64,000 nt of DNA, from assembly GCF_001628715.1 (NCBI RefSeq), contig NZ_CP011121.1:1-64000 (forward strand), read 5' to 3'. The stretch comes from Acetobacter oryzifermentans (GTDB lineage Bacteria; Pseudomonadota; Alphaproteobacteria; Acetobacterales; Acetobacteraceae). Under the pieces are notes generated by a model that saw only the letters and a list, made by a program, of their open reading frames with translations, was not told where the DNA came from and did not search any database. A program made the position numbers and the translations under genes. How positions within the stretch are numbered: the first letter of the stretch is position 1; every line of letters starts with the position of its first letter. Positions 8,343 to 16,591 of the stretch are shown here, piece after piece.

Positions 8343-8895
8343 ATACGGACTCTGGAAGAGGATACGTTAAACAACCTGTTGGTTCGACAACAGCACCAGG
8401 CGTAAGAACGCCTTCCTGCGTGTTCGTCAACGACAGGATATGGATCACCGTCAAACCTTTAGAAAGAAGATAATCTGAAATAATGCGCCGATGACACCGC
8501 CACCAAAGAACCTCTGCGCACATTAAAACAACCGTTTCATATCGGCTCGCTTCGATTAAAGTTGCTAGACCTTTCTGAAATTCATCGCTTAAAGCATAGT
8601 CGGCATAATTATGAAAACTTTGCACACGCCAGAATGCATTAATCGTAGGTGCAACGGTTCTAGACCGCGGACGTCTCCCGCCTAACTCCGGAAAATGACG
8701 ATAAATAACGTTTACTTTCCCAAGCGCTTCAGACAGGACATTACCATTGTAATCCCGATTACGCCTGGAATACGGAAACGCACGAACATCCGCCACGAAT
8801 GTAATATGATAATGACAAATAAGTGTTATAAACTCGTCAAGGGAATGCGTAGAGTGACCAATCGTATAAATCGTCTTACATTTAACCTTGGTCAT
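8317..8895 (-). CDS. DUF488 domain protein
   Basis: This 192-residue DUF488 protein has an N-terminal TIYTIGHSTHSLDEF, then VADVRAFPYSRRN, a GGRRPRSR segment, and the family signature MCAEVLWWRCHRRIISDYL at about residues 125-143, with its paired Cys. The biochemical function of the family is not established. Members are often found near heme, NO or oxidative-stress genes, and the conserved Cys/Arg/His cluster suggests a redox or ligand-binding role. It overlaps the start of the broken Crp/Fnr gene by 26 bp on the same strand and diverges from the DUF2945 gene. Confidence 0.85.
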   Translation of the reverse strand: MTKVKCKTIYTIGHSTHSLDEFITLICHYHITFVADVRAFPYSRRNRDYNGNVLSEALGKVNVIYRHFPELGGRRPRSRTVAPTINAFWRVQSFHNYADYALSDEFQKGLATLIEASRYETVVLMCAEVLWWRCHRRIISDYLLSKGLTVIHILSLTNTQEGVLTPGAVVEPTGCLTYPLPESVCVQNDEKS

Positions 8896-8930
8896 TTTAC
8901 AGTGTCTTCGGTTGCATAAGGAAAATTACC

Positions 8931-9146
8931 ATGTCTTCACAAACCTTCAGAATTGGCGACATTGTTTCATGGAACTCTGAAGCCGGTTATGTCACAGGTA
9001 AAATTACGAAAATTCACACATCACCATTTCTCGTCAATGGGTATCATCATCATGCGTCAGGCCAGGAACCTCAATACGAGATTGTCAGCCAGAAAACTGG
9101 GCATATAGCATTTCACAAAGGGTCGGCCCTACAGCTACAGATGTAA
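8931..9146 (+). CDS. DUF2945 (Tudor-like) small protein
   Basis: This 71-residue protein has the DUF2945 pattern: FRIGDIVSWNSEAGYVTGKI at the N-terminus, a GYHHHASGQEPQYEI centre and KTGHIAFHKGSALQ at the C-terminus. The fold is a small SH3/Tudor-like barrel. The family is uncharacterised and common in stress islands. It is the only plus-strand gene between the two minus-strand groups of this region. Confidence 0.83.
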   Translation: MSSQTFRIGDIVSWNSEAGYVTGKITKIHTSPFLVNGYHHHASGQEPQYEIVSQKTGHIAFHKGSALQLQM

Positions 9147-9159
9147 GTGTTCATATACT

Positions 9160-9432
9160 TCACAAAGAATGAACTGGATCAGAATCGTAAAACTCCAGTT
9201 TTAGCCGGACCAAACCAGATAATTTTAGGTAATGCGCCTGCTCCGGTTTGATAAGGCCTGGTTCACAAGGTGTCAGATGCCTGACTTCTCCAGTGTCAAC
9301 GTACACGAGCGTCGCAGTTCCTTCCAGAATACGGATAACTGCCCATACGCCAGCCTTCGTGGCATGACGCTGACGCAGACCTGCGGGAAGAGTTATCGCA
9401 TTGAACTCCGACGTAATACGATACGGTTTCAT
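9160..9432 (-). CDS. DUF1971 (TehB-like cupin) protein
   Basis: This 90-residue protein resembles the cupin domain fused to or found beside TehB and in DUF1971 proteins: LPAGLRQRHATKAGVWAVIRILEGTATLVYVDTG, then PGLIKPEQAHYLKLSG with the HY of the beta-barrel. Proteins of this type occur near NO and nitrite metabolism genes in other bacteria and may sense or modify a small molecule. Its start overlaps the stop of the upstream PAS gene (ATGA), so the two are translationally coupled. It is the last gene of the minus-strand run from hmp. Confidence 0.78.
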   Translation of the reverse strand: MKPYRITSEFNAITLPAGLRQRHATKAGVWAVIRILEGTATLVYVDTGEVRHLTPCEPGLIKPEQAHYLKLSGLVRLKLEFYDSDPVHSL

Positions 9433-9818
9433 GGCTGCTTCCTGATATCACGAAAAACAACCTTTATCGCATCGATATTCCCACTATGGTTTCTTATGAT
9501 ATCCATATTGAATACAACAACAATCTGCGAACCATTCCGTCTTAAAGCCGGCACGGTGAGTGTACGATCTGAATTAAAACCTGTTACTCCCTGCTCCACG
9601 ACATAAGACCAACCTTTCCAGTGCCGTTCACGTAATTTTTCCGGTATAATCAGATCAAGTGACTTCCCAATAGCTTCCTCCGCCGCAAAACCAAACATCT
9701 GAACTGCGTTGTCATCCCACAACTCGATGATGCCTGAGCGATGGACCCGGACAATCGCATCGTCACAAATAATGGGAGAATTCTTTTGATCTGTTTCAGC
9801 AAAACTTAAATTCGGCAT
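9429..9818 (-). CDS. Single PAS-domain protein
   Basis: This 129-residue protein is almost entirely a PAS domain: DAIVRVHRSGIIELWDDNAVQMFGF at about residues 20-45, then EEAIGKSLDLIIPEKLRERHW, and the PAC-like end VVFNMDIIRNHSGNIDAIKVVFRDIR. No kinase, cyclase or HTH output domain is attached, so it may bind a ligand or heme, or partner another protein. The His in LRERHWKG is a conserved feature of similar small PAS proteins next to NO genes. It overlaps the DUF1971 gene by 4 bp and lies in the hmp-norB gene run. Confidence 0.8.
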   Translation of the reverse strand: MPNLSFAETDQKNSPIICDDAIVRVHRSGIIELWDDNAVQMFGFAAEEAIGKSLDLIIPEKLRERHWKGWSYVVEQGVTGFNSDRTLTVPALRRNGSQIVVVFNMDIIRNHSGNIDAIKVVFRDIRKQP

Positions 9819-9879
9819 GGAACATAATTCCTAAAAACGTGATAACGGATGAATACTTTTTATACGTTAGCGTCAATAC

Positions 9880-10245
9880 CTATATGTCCTGCTCATCCAG
9901 AAATTTCTGGAGAACAAGAGCGTGATTATGAAGCGGATCATGCGCAGCATAAAGAAGAGTGATCCTCCCTTTTTTCATAAGGTTCTCAAGTTTTTTGATG
10001 TCGGAATTTCCTTCAGAAAGCTCATGACGATACCTGAGTTTGAATTCATCCCAGTGAGCCGGGTCATGATCAAACCAGTGTCGAAGATCGGAGCTTGGAG
10101 CAGCATTCTTTAACCAATAATCCATTTTAACATCTGATTTGTGCAACCCTCGAGGCCACAATCGATCCACAAGAACACGAACGCCATCTATTTCCGAAGG
10201 CAGATCGTAAACTCGTTTTATCCGAACGTCGTGTCGAGATTTCAT
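9880..10245 (-). CDS. DUF488 (YeaO-like) protein
   Basis: This 121-residue protein has the YeaO/DUF488 signature: IKRVYDLPSEIDGVRVLVDRLWPRGLHKSD at residues 9-38, then LRHWFDHDPAHWDEFKLRYRHEL, and ITLLYAAHDPLHNHALVLQKFL. It is a second, distinct DUF488 member within 1.5 kb of the longer one. Its start lies only 6 bp after the norB stop, so it is almost certainly in the norB transcript. The family has no assigned reaction; co-transcription with NO reductase suggests a link to reactive nitrogen. Confidence 0.88.
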   Translation of the reverse strand: MKSRHDVRIKRVYDLPSEIDGVRVLVDRLWPRGLHKSDVKMDYWLKNAAPSSDLRHWFDHDPAHWDEFKLRYRHELSEGNSDIKKLENLMKKGRITLLYAAHDPLHNHALVLQKFLDEQDI

Positions 10246-10251
10246 GACAGA

Positions 10252-12576
10252 CTAATCCTTTTTGGTGTCCAGAGACACACTCCTAAAAAGTCTTTGTGTC
10301 CATAGCGGGTAAAGCGGATACAATTTGATGATAAAATCACCACTCATGACCAAAGCACCACCTGCAAAGACAACATCACCAGGCAGGCGCATCCATTGCC
10401 AGAACAATGTCGTATCATAGAATGCAGCACTCCGTGCATAAGCGTAACCATGCTCGTAAACAGCCAGGAGCTGCGACCAGCCAACGGGGAAGAAATTCAG
10501 AACAGTCCAGAGAATGAGACCTGCATTGTATAGCCAGAATGCCAAGATCCCTGGTCGCTCAGAAAACGTTTTCTCACCGGCATGGATATAGCGCAGACAG
10601 AAGTAAATCAGACCAATTGCCAGTTCACCAAAGGCGCCAAACAAAGATGCATGTGCATGATTTAACGTTAAAAATGTACCATGTTCATAATAGTTGACCA
10701 ATGGCGCATTCAGGATACCTCCTCCATAAACGCCCGCACCAACAAAATTCCAGAAAGCAGCGCCAATAATGTACATATAGCCAACGCGATACTGGAAATC
10801 TCCGTGAGCATTGATCAGGCGATAATGATGAATACCCTCCATGATGAGCAGAACCAGTGGAAGCACCTCAATAAACGAAAACATTGTTCCAAATGGGATC
10901 CAAATACTGGGCTCTCCTGCCCAATATAAATGGTGTCCAGTACCAATCACCCCACCAAGAAAGACGAGAATGACTTCAAAATACATTCCGCGCTCGGCCA
11001 GCTTTCGTGACACCAGCCCCGTTGCCATAAGAGTCCATGCCGTCATGGTTGCAGCAAAAAACTCAAACGATTGCTCAACCCACAGATGAACGACCCACCA
11101 CCTCCAGAAATCAGCCAGTGTAAAAGATTTCTCGATTCCTGTCAGAGGCACCATTCCACAGACGTACAACAGGGCAATATTTACTGTTGAGGCCCAGATC
11201 AGGTGTTCAAGCCGGATACGACCTGTCCAGAAATCACGAGCAGCATCTATCCAGCCAGGCACTGTTGGCCAGAGAGCGCGCATGACAAGCGCACTCCACA
11301 CGATTAAACCTGCAAAGAAACCAATCTGCCAGAACCGACCAAGTTGGATGTAGGAGAGCCCCTGATTGCCGAACCAAAACCAGTTTGTATCTATCGCTCC
11401 CATAATACCGAGATAGTCTCCGACGAGACCGCCAACCACAACAAATGCCGTAACCCAGAATAGAGCATCGACAAGCCATCCCTGACCTCGTGCTTCTTCG
11501 CCTCCCGCGATGACCGGGGAAAGGAACAGGGCAGCTCCAATCCACGACAGGCCAATCCAGACTATAGGTGCCTGAATATGTACATCACGCATAAAACTGA
11601 ACGGGATGTAACGATTGACATCAAAACCATAAAAGCTAGACCGGTCGTAATACATGTGAGCCATGATCGAGCCAACAAGTATTTGTATAAGTATCAAGGC
11701 CGAAACCAGCAGAAAATATTTCCATATTTTTCTCTGACTCGATGTTAATGGACGTGCAGGAACCAGAATACACTCGCGTAAACTAGTATCAGCATCATCA
11801 AGCCAGTATTCATAGATAAACAGAACGACACCAAATGCGAGAAAAACAAAGCCAAAACTCGCCCACGTCCATATAAATGTGGCCCCCGTTGGTGTATTCC
11901 CAACCAACGGTTCATACGGCCAGTTCTGCGTCCATGAATAGGTCTTGCCAGGGCGATGCGCCACAGTCGTCAAAGCTGAATACATGAGAAAATCGGCTGT
12001 TTTTAACGCAAGCGCTGGCGTGAGAGCCTGTGTCGCATTCCAGCCGGAAGAGCGGTCTGTCCTAAGAAACGACGCCGCTGTTTCATCACGTATTTTTACA
12101 AAAGCGTGGGATACGGCATCGGGTAACACAATCGTGTCTTGTGTCAGATCGATGCCACGAAGATCCTCACGCATATGGGTTGTCGCAACCGTCTGCTTTT
12201 CCGGAGACAGATGGGAAAAGGTCCTCTCTCCGACATCGTGTGCATAATTTTCCCGTGTTGAAAGCGCAATATTTTTTAGTAAGGATGCTGTGTAATCTTC
12301 TCCATAATACGAGCCCATACCATACAGACTGCCATAATCCATCAGGTCTGCTTTCTGGAACCCGCCTTTACCAGCGATAATGTCATCTGCAGTCATGATG
12401 ACATCCCCGGACCGGGAAACAAATCTCTGAGGCTGAGGTGGAACACCCTGATATGTCCTGAGTGTTGTCCAGAACAGCAGCATCGCGGTAGCAAACCCGA
12501 CAACAAGTAAAACCCACTTCAGGACAGTGCTGACAGGATCCCTGTCAGCACGATTGACTAATGCCGTCTTGGACAT
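10252..12576 (-). CDS. norB: Quinol-dependent nitric oxide reductase (qNOR)
   Basis: At 774 residues this is a full-length single-subunit NO reductase of the qNOR type, which reduces two NO to N2O at a heme/non-heme-iron site in the cytoplasmic membrane using quinol. Residues about 20-40 form the extra N-terminal helix. A soluble cytochrome-c-like domain without heme-binding CxxCH follows, then about twelve helices with the metal ligands in HLWVEQSFEFF and LNHAHASLFGAFGELA. The operon order is hmp, norB, DUF488, PAS, DUF1971. A terminator-like hairpin between hmp and norB would limit read-through, so norB may have its own promoter in the 91-bp gap. Confidence 0.94.
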   Translation of the reverse strand: MSKTALVNRADRDPVSTVLKWVLLVVGFATAMLLFWTTLRTYQGVPPQPQRFVSRSGDVIMTADDIIAGKGGFQKADLMDYGSLYGMGSYYGEDYTASLLKNIALSTRENYAHDVGERTFSHLSPEKQTVATTHMREDLRGIDLTQDTIVLPDAVSHAFVKIRDETAASFLRTDRSSGWNATQALTPALALKTADFLMYSALTTVAHRPGKTYSWTQNWPYEPLVGNTPTGATFIWTWASFGFVFLAFGVVLFIYEYWLDDADTSLRECILVPARPLTSSQRKIWKYFLLVSALILIQILVGSIMAHMYYDRSSFYGFDVNRYIPFSFMRDVHIQAPIVWIGLSWIGAALFLSPVIAGGEEARGQGWLVDALFWVTAFVVVGGLVGDYLGIMGAIDTNWFWFGNQGLSYIQLGRFWQIGFFAGLIVWSALVMRALWPTVPGWIDAARDFWTGRIRLEHLIWASTVNIALLYVCGMVPLTGIEKSFTLADFWRWWVVHLWVEQSFEFFAATMTAWTLMATGLVSRKLAERGMYFEVILVFLGGVIGTGHHLYWAGEPSIWIPFGTMFSFIEVLPLVLLIMEGIHHYRLINAHGDFQYRVGYMYIIGAAFWNFVGAGVYGGGILNAPLVNYYEHGTFLTLNHAHASLFGAFGELAIGLIYFCLRYIHAGEKTFSERPGILAFWLYNAGLILWTVLNFFPVGWSQLLAVYEHGYAYARSAAFYDTTLFWQWMRLPGDVVFAGGALVMSGDFIIKLYPLYPLWTQRLFRSVSLDTKKD

Positions 12577-12614
12577 CCTGAACGGACTTTCTGGCTAAAA
12601 CTTTAAGAAAACAG

Positions 12615-12659
12615 AAAAAAAGCGACCGGACGACCTCCTCCTTTCTGAGAAGGTCGTCT
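12615..12659 (-). terminator. Intrinsic terminator of hmp
   Basis: On the minus strand, directly after the hmp stop codon, GACGACCT (12658-12651) pairs with AGGTCGTC (12636-12629) with further CTC/GAG pairing inside. The hairpin is followed by a run of Ts (CGCTTTTTTTC). This is a good rho-independent terminator placed between hmp and norB. Confidence 0.75.
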
Positions 12660-12667
12660 GACAGGTT

Positions 12668-13984
12668 TCAGATCACCAGAGCCGGATCAGATGCGGAGCC
12701 AAAAATCTCATAGCGGATCTGAGAGCCTGACAACTGCTCGTTACGCAAAGTTTCAATCATGTCGCGCATGAAAGAATCCGGGCCACAGATGTAATAGGTC
12801 GCTGCGTGATCAAGGTTTTTGCGCAGCCAATCTTGTGTAATATGACCTGAATGAACCGTAATACCCGCAGAAGAGACAGCTTCTGGTATTGTTCCCTTGC
12901 TACCTGTCAAATGACTGAGTGTTCTATGCAGCCATCCTGATGAAGCAACATTGGATTGCGCAACAGGCTGTCCTGGAAGGTTTCCCGCAGGAACATTGCC
13001 CTTTGCAAAAAAGAACTCAGCTGTCAGTTTTCCTGCAGTCGCCAGAGACGTCACAAAAGGCACAAACGCTGCCAGATCAACTGTGTCGGCTCCCAGAACA
13101 TAATGTATTTTACGACCAGAATGTGTTGCGACAAGATCTTCAATCATAGAGATCAGCGGCGTGAGACCAACGCCTGCCGCCAGAAGAACGACCGGGGCAT
13201 GACTGGCTTCATCCAGAAAAAAATCACCCGCTGGATTAGCGGCCTGAAGAATGTCACCGACCTGCACACTGTCGTGAAGCCACGTTGAGACTACCCCCTG
13301 ATCATGACGCTTGACAGTAATACGGTAATGGTCGGCCCCAGGTGCTGAAGAAATACTGTAATTACGTCGTTGTGACCCGTGACCCGGAATATCAAGTTTG
13401 AAGCTCAGATATTGGCCGGCCTTATGATGAAAAAGCGGCTTTCCATCGACTGGAACCAGATCAAACGAAGTAATGAAAGGCGTTTCTTTGTGCCGTGCTC
13501 GGACCGTGAATTCACGCCACCCCTTCCAGCCTCCAGGAGCATGTTCGTGCTCGTCATAGATCTGTTTTTCTCGACCGATCAGGACATCTGCCAGAAACCA
13601 GTAAGCTTTACCCCATGCATCAATAATTTCCGGAGTCGCCGCATCGCCGAGAACGTGCTTGATAGCACCGATCAACGCGTCTGCAACGAAAGGATAATGC
13701 TCAGGCAAAATGTTCAGGCCAACATGCTTTTCGGCAATGCGCTCGACCATGCCGCCCAGCTTTCCAAGATCATTGATATGCTCGGCATACGCGAGAACAG
13801 CCAGCGCCAGTGCTTTGGGCTGCTCCAGATCCCGCTGATGGGAGAGATTAAAGAGATCTCGAATTTCGGGGTGCGACAGAAGACGCTTGTACATTTCTTC
13901 CGTAATCGCAAGACCGTGCGCTTTGAGAGCTGGAACTGTCGCAACAACGAGAGCGCGTGTTTTTTCGTCGAGTGGGGCGGACAT
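12668..13984 (-). CDS. hmp: NO-dioxygenase flavohemoglobin
   Basis: The globin domain occupies residues 1-138, with proximal His in AEKHVGLNILPEHYP. A FAD-binding domain contains RRNYSISSA, and a NAD-binding domain has LLAAGVGLTPLISM and YYICGPDSFMRDM. It oxidises NO to nitrate with O2 and NADH in the cytoplasm. At 438 residues it exceeds the usual 395-405. The surplus lies in the NAD domain around residues 318-362, where a Ser/Gly-rich segment (GNVPAGNLPGQPVAQSNVAS and following) is inserted before TVHSGHIT. It diverges from nsrR, its likely NO-sensing repressor. Confidence 0.95.
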   Translation of the reverse strand: MSAPLDEKTRALVVATVPALKAHGLAITEEMYKRLLSHPEIRDLFNLSHQRDLEQPKALALAVLAYAEHINDLGKLGGMVERIAEKHVGLNILPEHYPFVADALIGAIKHVLGDAATPEIIDAWGKAYWFLADVLIGREKQIYDEHEHAPGGWKGWREFTVRARHKETPFITSFDLVPVDGKPLFHHKAGQYLSFKLDIPGHGSQRRNYSISSAPGADHYRITVKRHDQGVVSTWLHDSVQVGDILQAANPAGDFFLDEASHAPVVLLAAGVGLTPLISMIEDLVATHSGRKIHYVLGADTVDLAAFVPFVTSLATAGKLTAEFFFAKGNVPAGNLPGQPVAQSNVASSGWLHRTLSHLTGSKGTIPEAVSSAGITVHSGHITQDWLRKNLDHAATYYICGPDSFMRDMIETLRNEQLSGSQIRYEIFGSASDPALVI

Positions 13985-14050
13985 TGTGATTCGATCCTTT
14001 AAGGTTCATAGTCCATACACCTTTTGTGTCAGACATCTTGGAAAATCTGT

Positions 14051-14066
14051 CAAGTAGATGCATGCT
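14051..14066 (+). promoter_or_regulatory. Possible NsrR half-site at the hmp/nsrR divergent promoter
   Basis: The 88-bp gap between hmp and nsrR holds AGATGCAT, identical to the core of the enterobacterial NsrR half-site, 10 bases before the nsrR ATG. CATCTTG upstream and CAAGTAGATG downstream form an imperfect inverted arrangement around it. Autoregulation and control of hmp would fit. The alphaproteobacterial consensus may differ, so this is a weak call. Confidence 0.3.
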
Positions 14067-14072
14067 GTAGGT

Positions 14073-14525
14073 ATGAAACTTAATTTGCAGACCGATTATG
14101 CGCTCCGTGCACTGATCTTCCTGGGTAGTCGAACTGATCGACTGTCTTCCATTCGGGAGATCGCTGAGACCTACAGGATTTCTGAAACTCACATGGTCAA
14201 AGTGATTCATCGTCTGGGTAAAGGTGGTTTTATTGAAACCCTGCGTGGTCGCAATGGTGGTATCCGTTTGGGAAGGTTGGCCGAAACGATACGTATCGGT
14301 GCAGTCGTAAGTTATATGGAAGAAGACATGAGCTTGCTTGATTGCCTCAGCCACAAAACTTGTGAAAGAGAGGGCACGTGTATTCTTATGCCCTCATGTC
14401 GACTCCGAGGGGTTCTGTCAGAAACAATGCAGGCGATGATGTCCGTTCTCGACCGCTACACTCTGGCCGATATGATTACTCCGTTTGAATGTGAACGACT
14501 CATCAGAAATGAAACAAAGGATTAA
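14073..14525 (+). CDS. nsrR: Rrf2-family NO-sensing repressor
   Basis: From ATG 14073 the protein has 150 residues (an upstream ATG at 14058 would add five). It has the Rrf2 winged HTH (LNLQTDYALRALIFLG, then YRISETHMVKVIHRLGKGGFIETLRGRNGG). Cysteines at about residues 91, 97 and 103 match the [Fe-S] ligands of NsrR in number and spacing; a fourth lies near 109. NsrR loses DNA binding when NO attacks its cluster, which derepresses hmp and norB. The gene is divergent from hmp, the classic arrangement, and is followed after one base by a DinB-like gene. Confidence 0.92.
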   Translation: MKLNLQTDYALRALIFLGSRTDRLSSIREIAETYRISETHMVKVIHRLGKGGFIETLRGRNGGIRLGRLAETIRIGAVVSYMEEDMSLLDCLSHKTCEREGTCILMPSCRLRGVLSETMQAMMSVLDRYTLADMITPFECERLIRNETKD

Positions 14526-14526
14526 T

Positions 14527-15018
14527 ATGTCAGGATTAATGGAATACAAAAAGTGGATGGATGAAAATCTGATTACATGTCTTATGAATGCAGAAAAGTC
14601 AGGTGATCAGGAAATCGTCGAAACAATCCTGTTCTGGTTAGCACATATCAATATTGTCGACGAGATTTTCCGCGCACATCTAACGAAAACGAAACACGTT
14701 TATTCAAAAACTGTAGTTGATAAACTACCTTCAGCGACCGAACTGATCACAAGTGTTCGTAATACAGACAATTGGCTGATAAATTATGAGACAAATCTGT
14801 CTGAACATGATCGACAGGCAGTATTTGACTTCACATACACCGATGGAGAACCTGGTCAGTTAACCGCACAAGGCATCCTGACTCATCTTCTTACTCATGG
14901 TCTATATCACATAAGTGTCGTTGATGACAGAATCAGCAAGCGCGGATACGATGTCAATGGAATCCTGTTCACCACTCATATGAAACATAGAAAACAGCTA
15001 GGACCTGTTAGATCTTGA
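14527..15018 (+). CDS. DinB-superfamily four-helix protein
   Basis: This is a 163-residue protein from ATG 14527; the nsrR stop is one base upstream, so the two are co-transcribed. It has the DinB/YfiT layout: an N-terminal SGLMEYKKWMDENLITCLM, AHINIVDEIFRAHL with a metal-ligand type His, and ILTHLLTHGLYHISVVDDRI near residue 140 with the His-x3-His motif. Such proteins bind a divalent metal, and some are thiol-dependent transferases. Its position under nsrR suggests a role in nitrosative stress, perhaps S-transfer or DNA/thiol damage; this is inference. Confidence 0.75.
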   Translation: MSGLMEYKKWMDENLITCLMNAEKSGDQEIVETILFWLAHINIVDEIFRAHLTKTKHVYSKTVVDKLPSATELITSVRNTDNWLINYETNLSEHDRQAVFDFTYTDGEPGQLTAQGILTHLLTHGLYHISVVDDRISKRGYDVNGILFTTHMKHRKQLGPVRS

Positions 15019-15044
15019 AACTCTTCCCATATTACGAGGATGGA

Positions 15045-15806
15045 AGAAGGGGACGGAACAGGCACTTTTACGAACGAGACATGGTTGATCTGGGAACCTC
15101 TGATTGAGACGCTTCGCCCAAGAGATAAGACGCCGCCCATGACCTGCGGCGTACGATAGCAGCGATTTTCTAGCGCCAATGAGAATGGCACGAAATGACG
15201 GTGTATCCGCGCTGAACTGGGTGCGTGGTGGCGGGCAACGCAGCTTTTCATCCGCCGGGTGAAACTCGACGGATGGGAGCGTCTGCTCGAACTGGTTCAG
15301 GAACAACACGGAGTGACGCTCGGAATGACTTTATCTGGATAACACGAACATCTGGGCTCACGGCAAAGCGGCAGGAGCCCAAAAAAAGGGACCTCTTTCG
15401 AAGAACGAGACCATCGTGAAACACTTGGCCACCCTCGCCGCAGGTATGGCACGAAAGTATGCGTGATCACTGATAGACAAGGAAAAGCCTTCGGTTTTGC
15501 TCTGGCTCCAGAACAAGCTCATGAACTGCCTCTGTCACCAGCTATGCTCGACAGCTTTCCCGTCATTCCCCTGTGGGTCGTGGCGGACAAGGGTTACGCG
15601 CCAAACGCCTTTAGTGAACGGAGATGAGGTATGGAAGCACGACCCGCCATCCCAGCGAAACAACGTAATGGAGCGGTCGCCTGCCCAAAATGGGTCTATC
15701 GGTGCCAACATCTCGTTGAGAACCATTGGGCTCGCCTCAAGGAGTGGCGCGCTGTCGCAACTAGATACGAAAAAACAGCAACAGCGTTCCTCGCCGTCAT
15801 CCACAT
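15045..15806 (+). pseudogene. Decayed IS5-family (different subgroup) transposase remnant
   Basis: Translating across several frames recovers pieces of an IS5-family transposase unlike the 359-residue type: TNETWLIWEPLIETLRPRD, then KLDGWERLLELVQEQHGVTLG, then AHGKAAGAQ, then the DDE-core segment GKAFGFALAPEQAHELPLSP and VVADKGYAPNAF, then the C-terminal HLVENHWARLKEWRAVATRY. Frameshifts and small losses break it throughout, so it is non-functional. It is cut on the right by ends of the other IS5 element at 15806. Confidence 0.75.
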
Positions 15807-15842
15807 GGAGGGTTCGAAAAACCCGCTGGTTTTGAAACCAGC
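15805..15842. repeat. Orphan IS5 right-end fragment abutting the next copy
   Basis: About 37 bp beginning TGGAGGGTTCGAAAAACC match the right-hand terminus of the IS5 element in inverted orientation. They are followed directly by the left terminus of IS5 copy 2. This is the scar of another copy lost by deletion, and it shows repeated insertion at the same place. Confidence 0.65.
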
Positions 15843-15976
15843 TGGAGGGATCGAAGAATCGTTGGTTGATGCGCTTGGCTCGTGATTTCAGGCTTTTGGC
15901 GATTTGATTGACGGTTTTTGGGGTAGCTTTTGATCTGCGTTTTGAGCAGATCGGGGACTGCCGTCCCGCTGGATGA

Positions 15977-16213
15977 CTACGCGCTCGCGTTCAACCTTTC
16001 GAGGAAGAGGAAGCGGCGCATGTTGTAGACGATATTGGCCAGCCCGATCCTCATGGTGGCCCGGGTGATACCGACAGTTCGGATGAACAACCCCGTCTGT
16101 GATTTCTGGTCGGCAAAGACGTGCTCGACGCGTGATCGGATCACGGACTTTCCAGCATTCGATTTCTGGATATGTCGGGGCATAGGCTTGAGATGCGGCT
16201 TTTTTCTGTGAAC
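15977..16213 (-). pseudogene. IS5 transposase, C-terminal fragment
   Basis: Encodes the end of the copy-1 type transposase from about VHRKKPHLKPMPRHIQ to ERLNASA, essentially identical to copy 1. It is joined upstream to IS3 sequence and has no start of its own. The catalytic Glu segment SRVEHVFADQK is here, separated from the Asp residues of the N-terminal fragment. Confidence 0.9.
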
Positions 16214-16267
16214 TGAATTGCCCCGGGTTTTGTGGAGACAGAACGACCCGAGAGGTAAGAAGGATTC

Positions 16268-16591
16268 ATGAGCACCAAATCGAAGCGTTTTCCGCCTGAG
16301 TTTCGTGAACGTGCAGCCCGCATGGTTCTGGAGGAAGAGAAGAACCATCCTTCGCGGTGGTCCGCGGTGATGATGATAGCGCCAAAGCTGGATATTCATC
16401 CTGACACGCTGTCAAAATGGACCCGTCTGCATGAACGTGCCAATGCGCCTGCGGTGAGTGACCTGCCTGATCGAGAGAAGATCAGGCAACTGGAGCGAGA
16501 GAACCGCGAATTGCGGCAGGCCAATGAAATCCTGCGTAAGGCGTCGGCATATTTTGCCCAGGCGGAGCTCGACCGCATCTTCAAGCCATGA
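16268..16591 (+). CDS. IS3-family OrfA (copy A)
   Basis: This 107-residue protein has the transposon-type HTH (KRFPPEFRERAARMVLEE ... PKLDIHPDTLSKWTRLHE) followed by a leucine-zipper-like helix (IRQLERENRELRQANEILRKASAYFAQ) used for multimerisation. The orfB start overlaps its stop (ATGA). OrfA alone binds the ends and modulates transposition; the OrfAB fusion made by ribosomal frameshifting is normally the active enzyme in this family. Confidence 0.92.
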   Translation: MSTKSKRFPPEFRERAARMVLEEEKNHPSRWSAVMMIAPKLDIHPDTLSKWTRLHERANAPAVSDLPDREKIRQLERENRELRQANEILRKASAYFAQAELDRIFKP

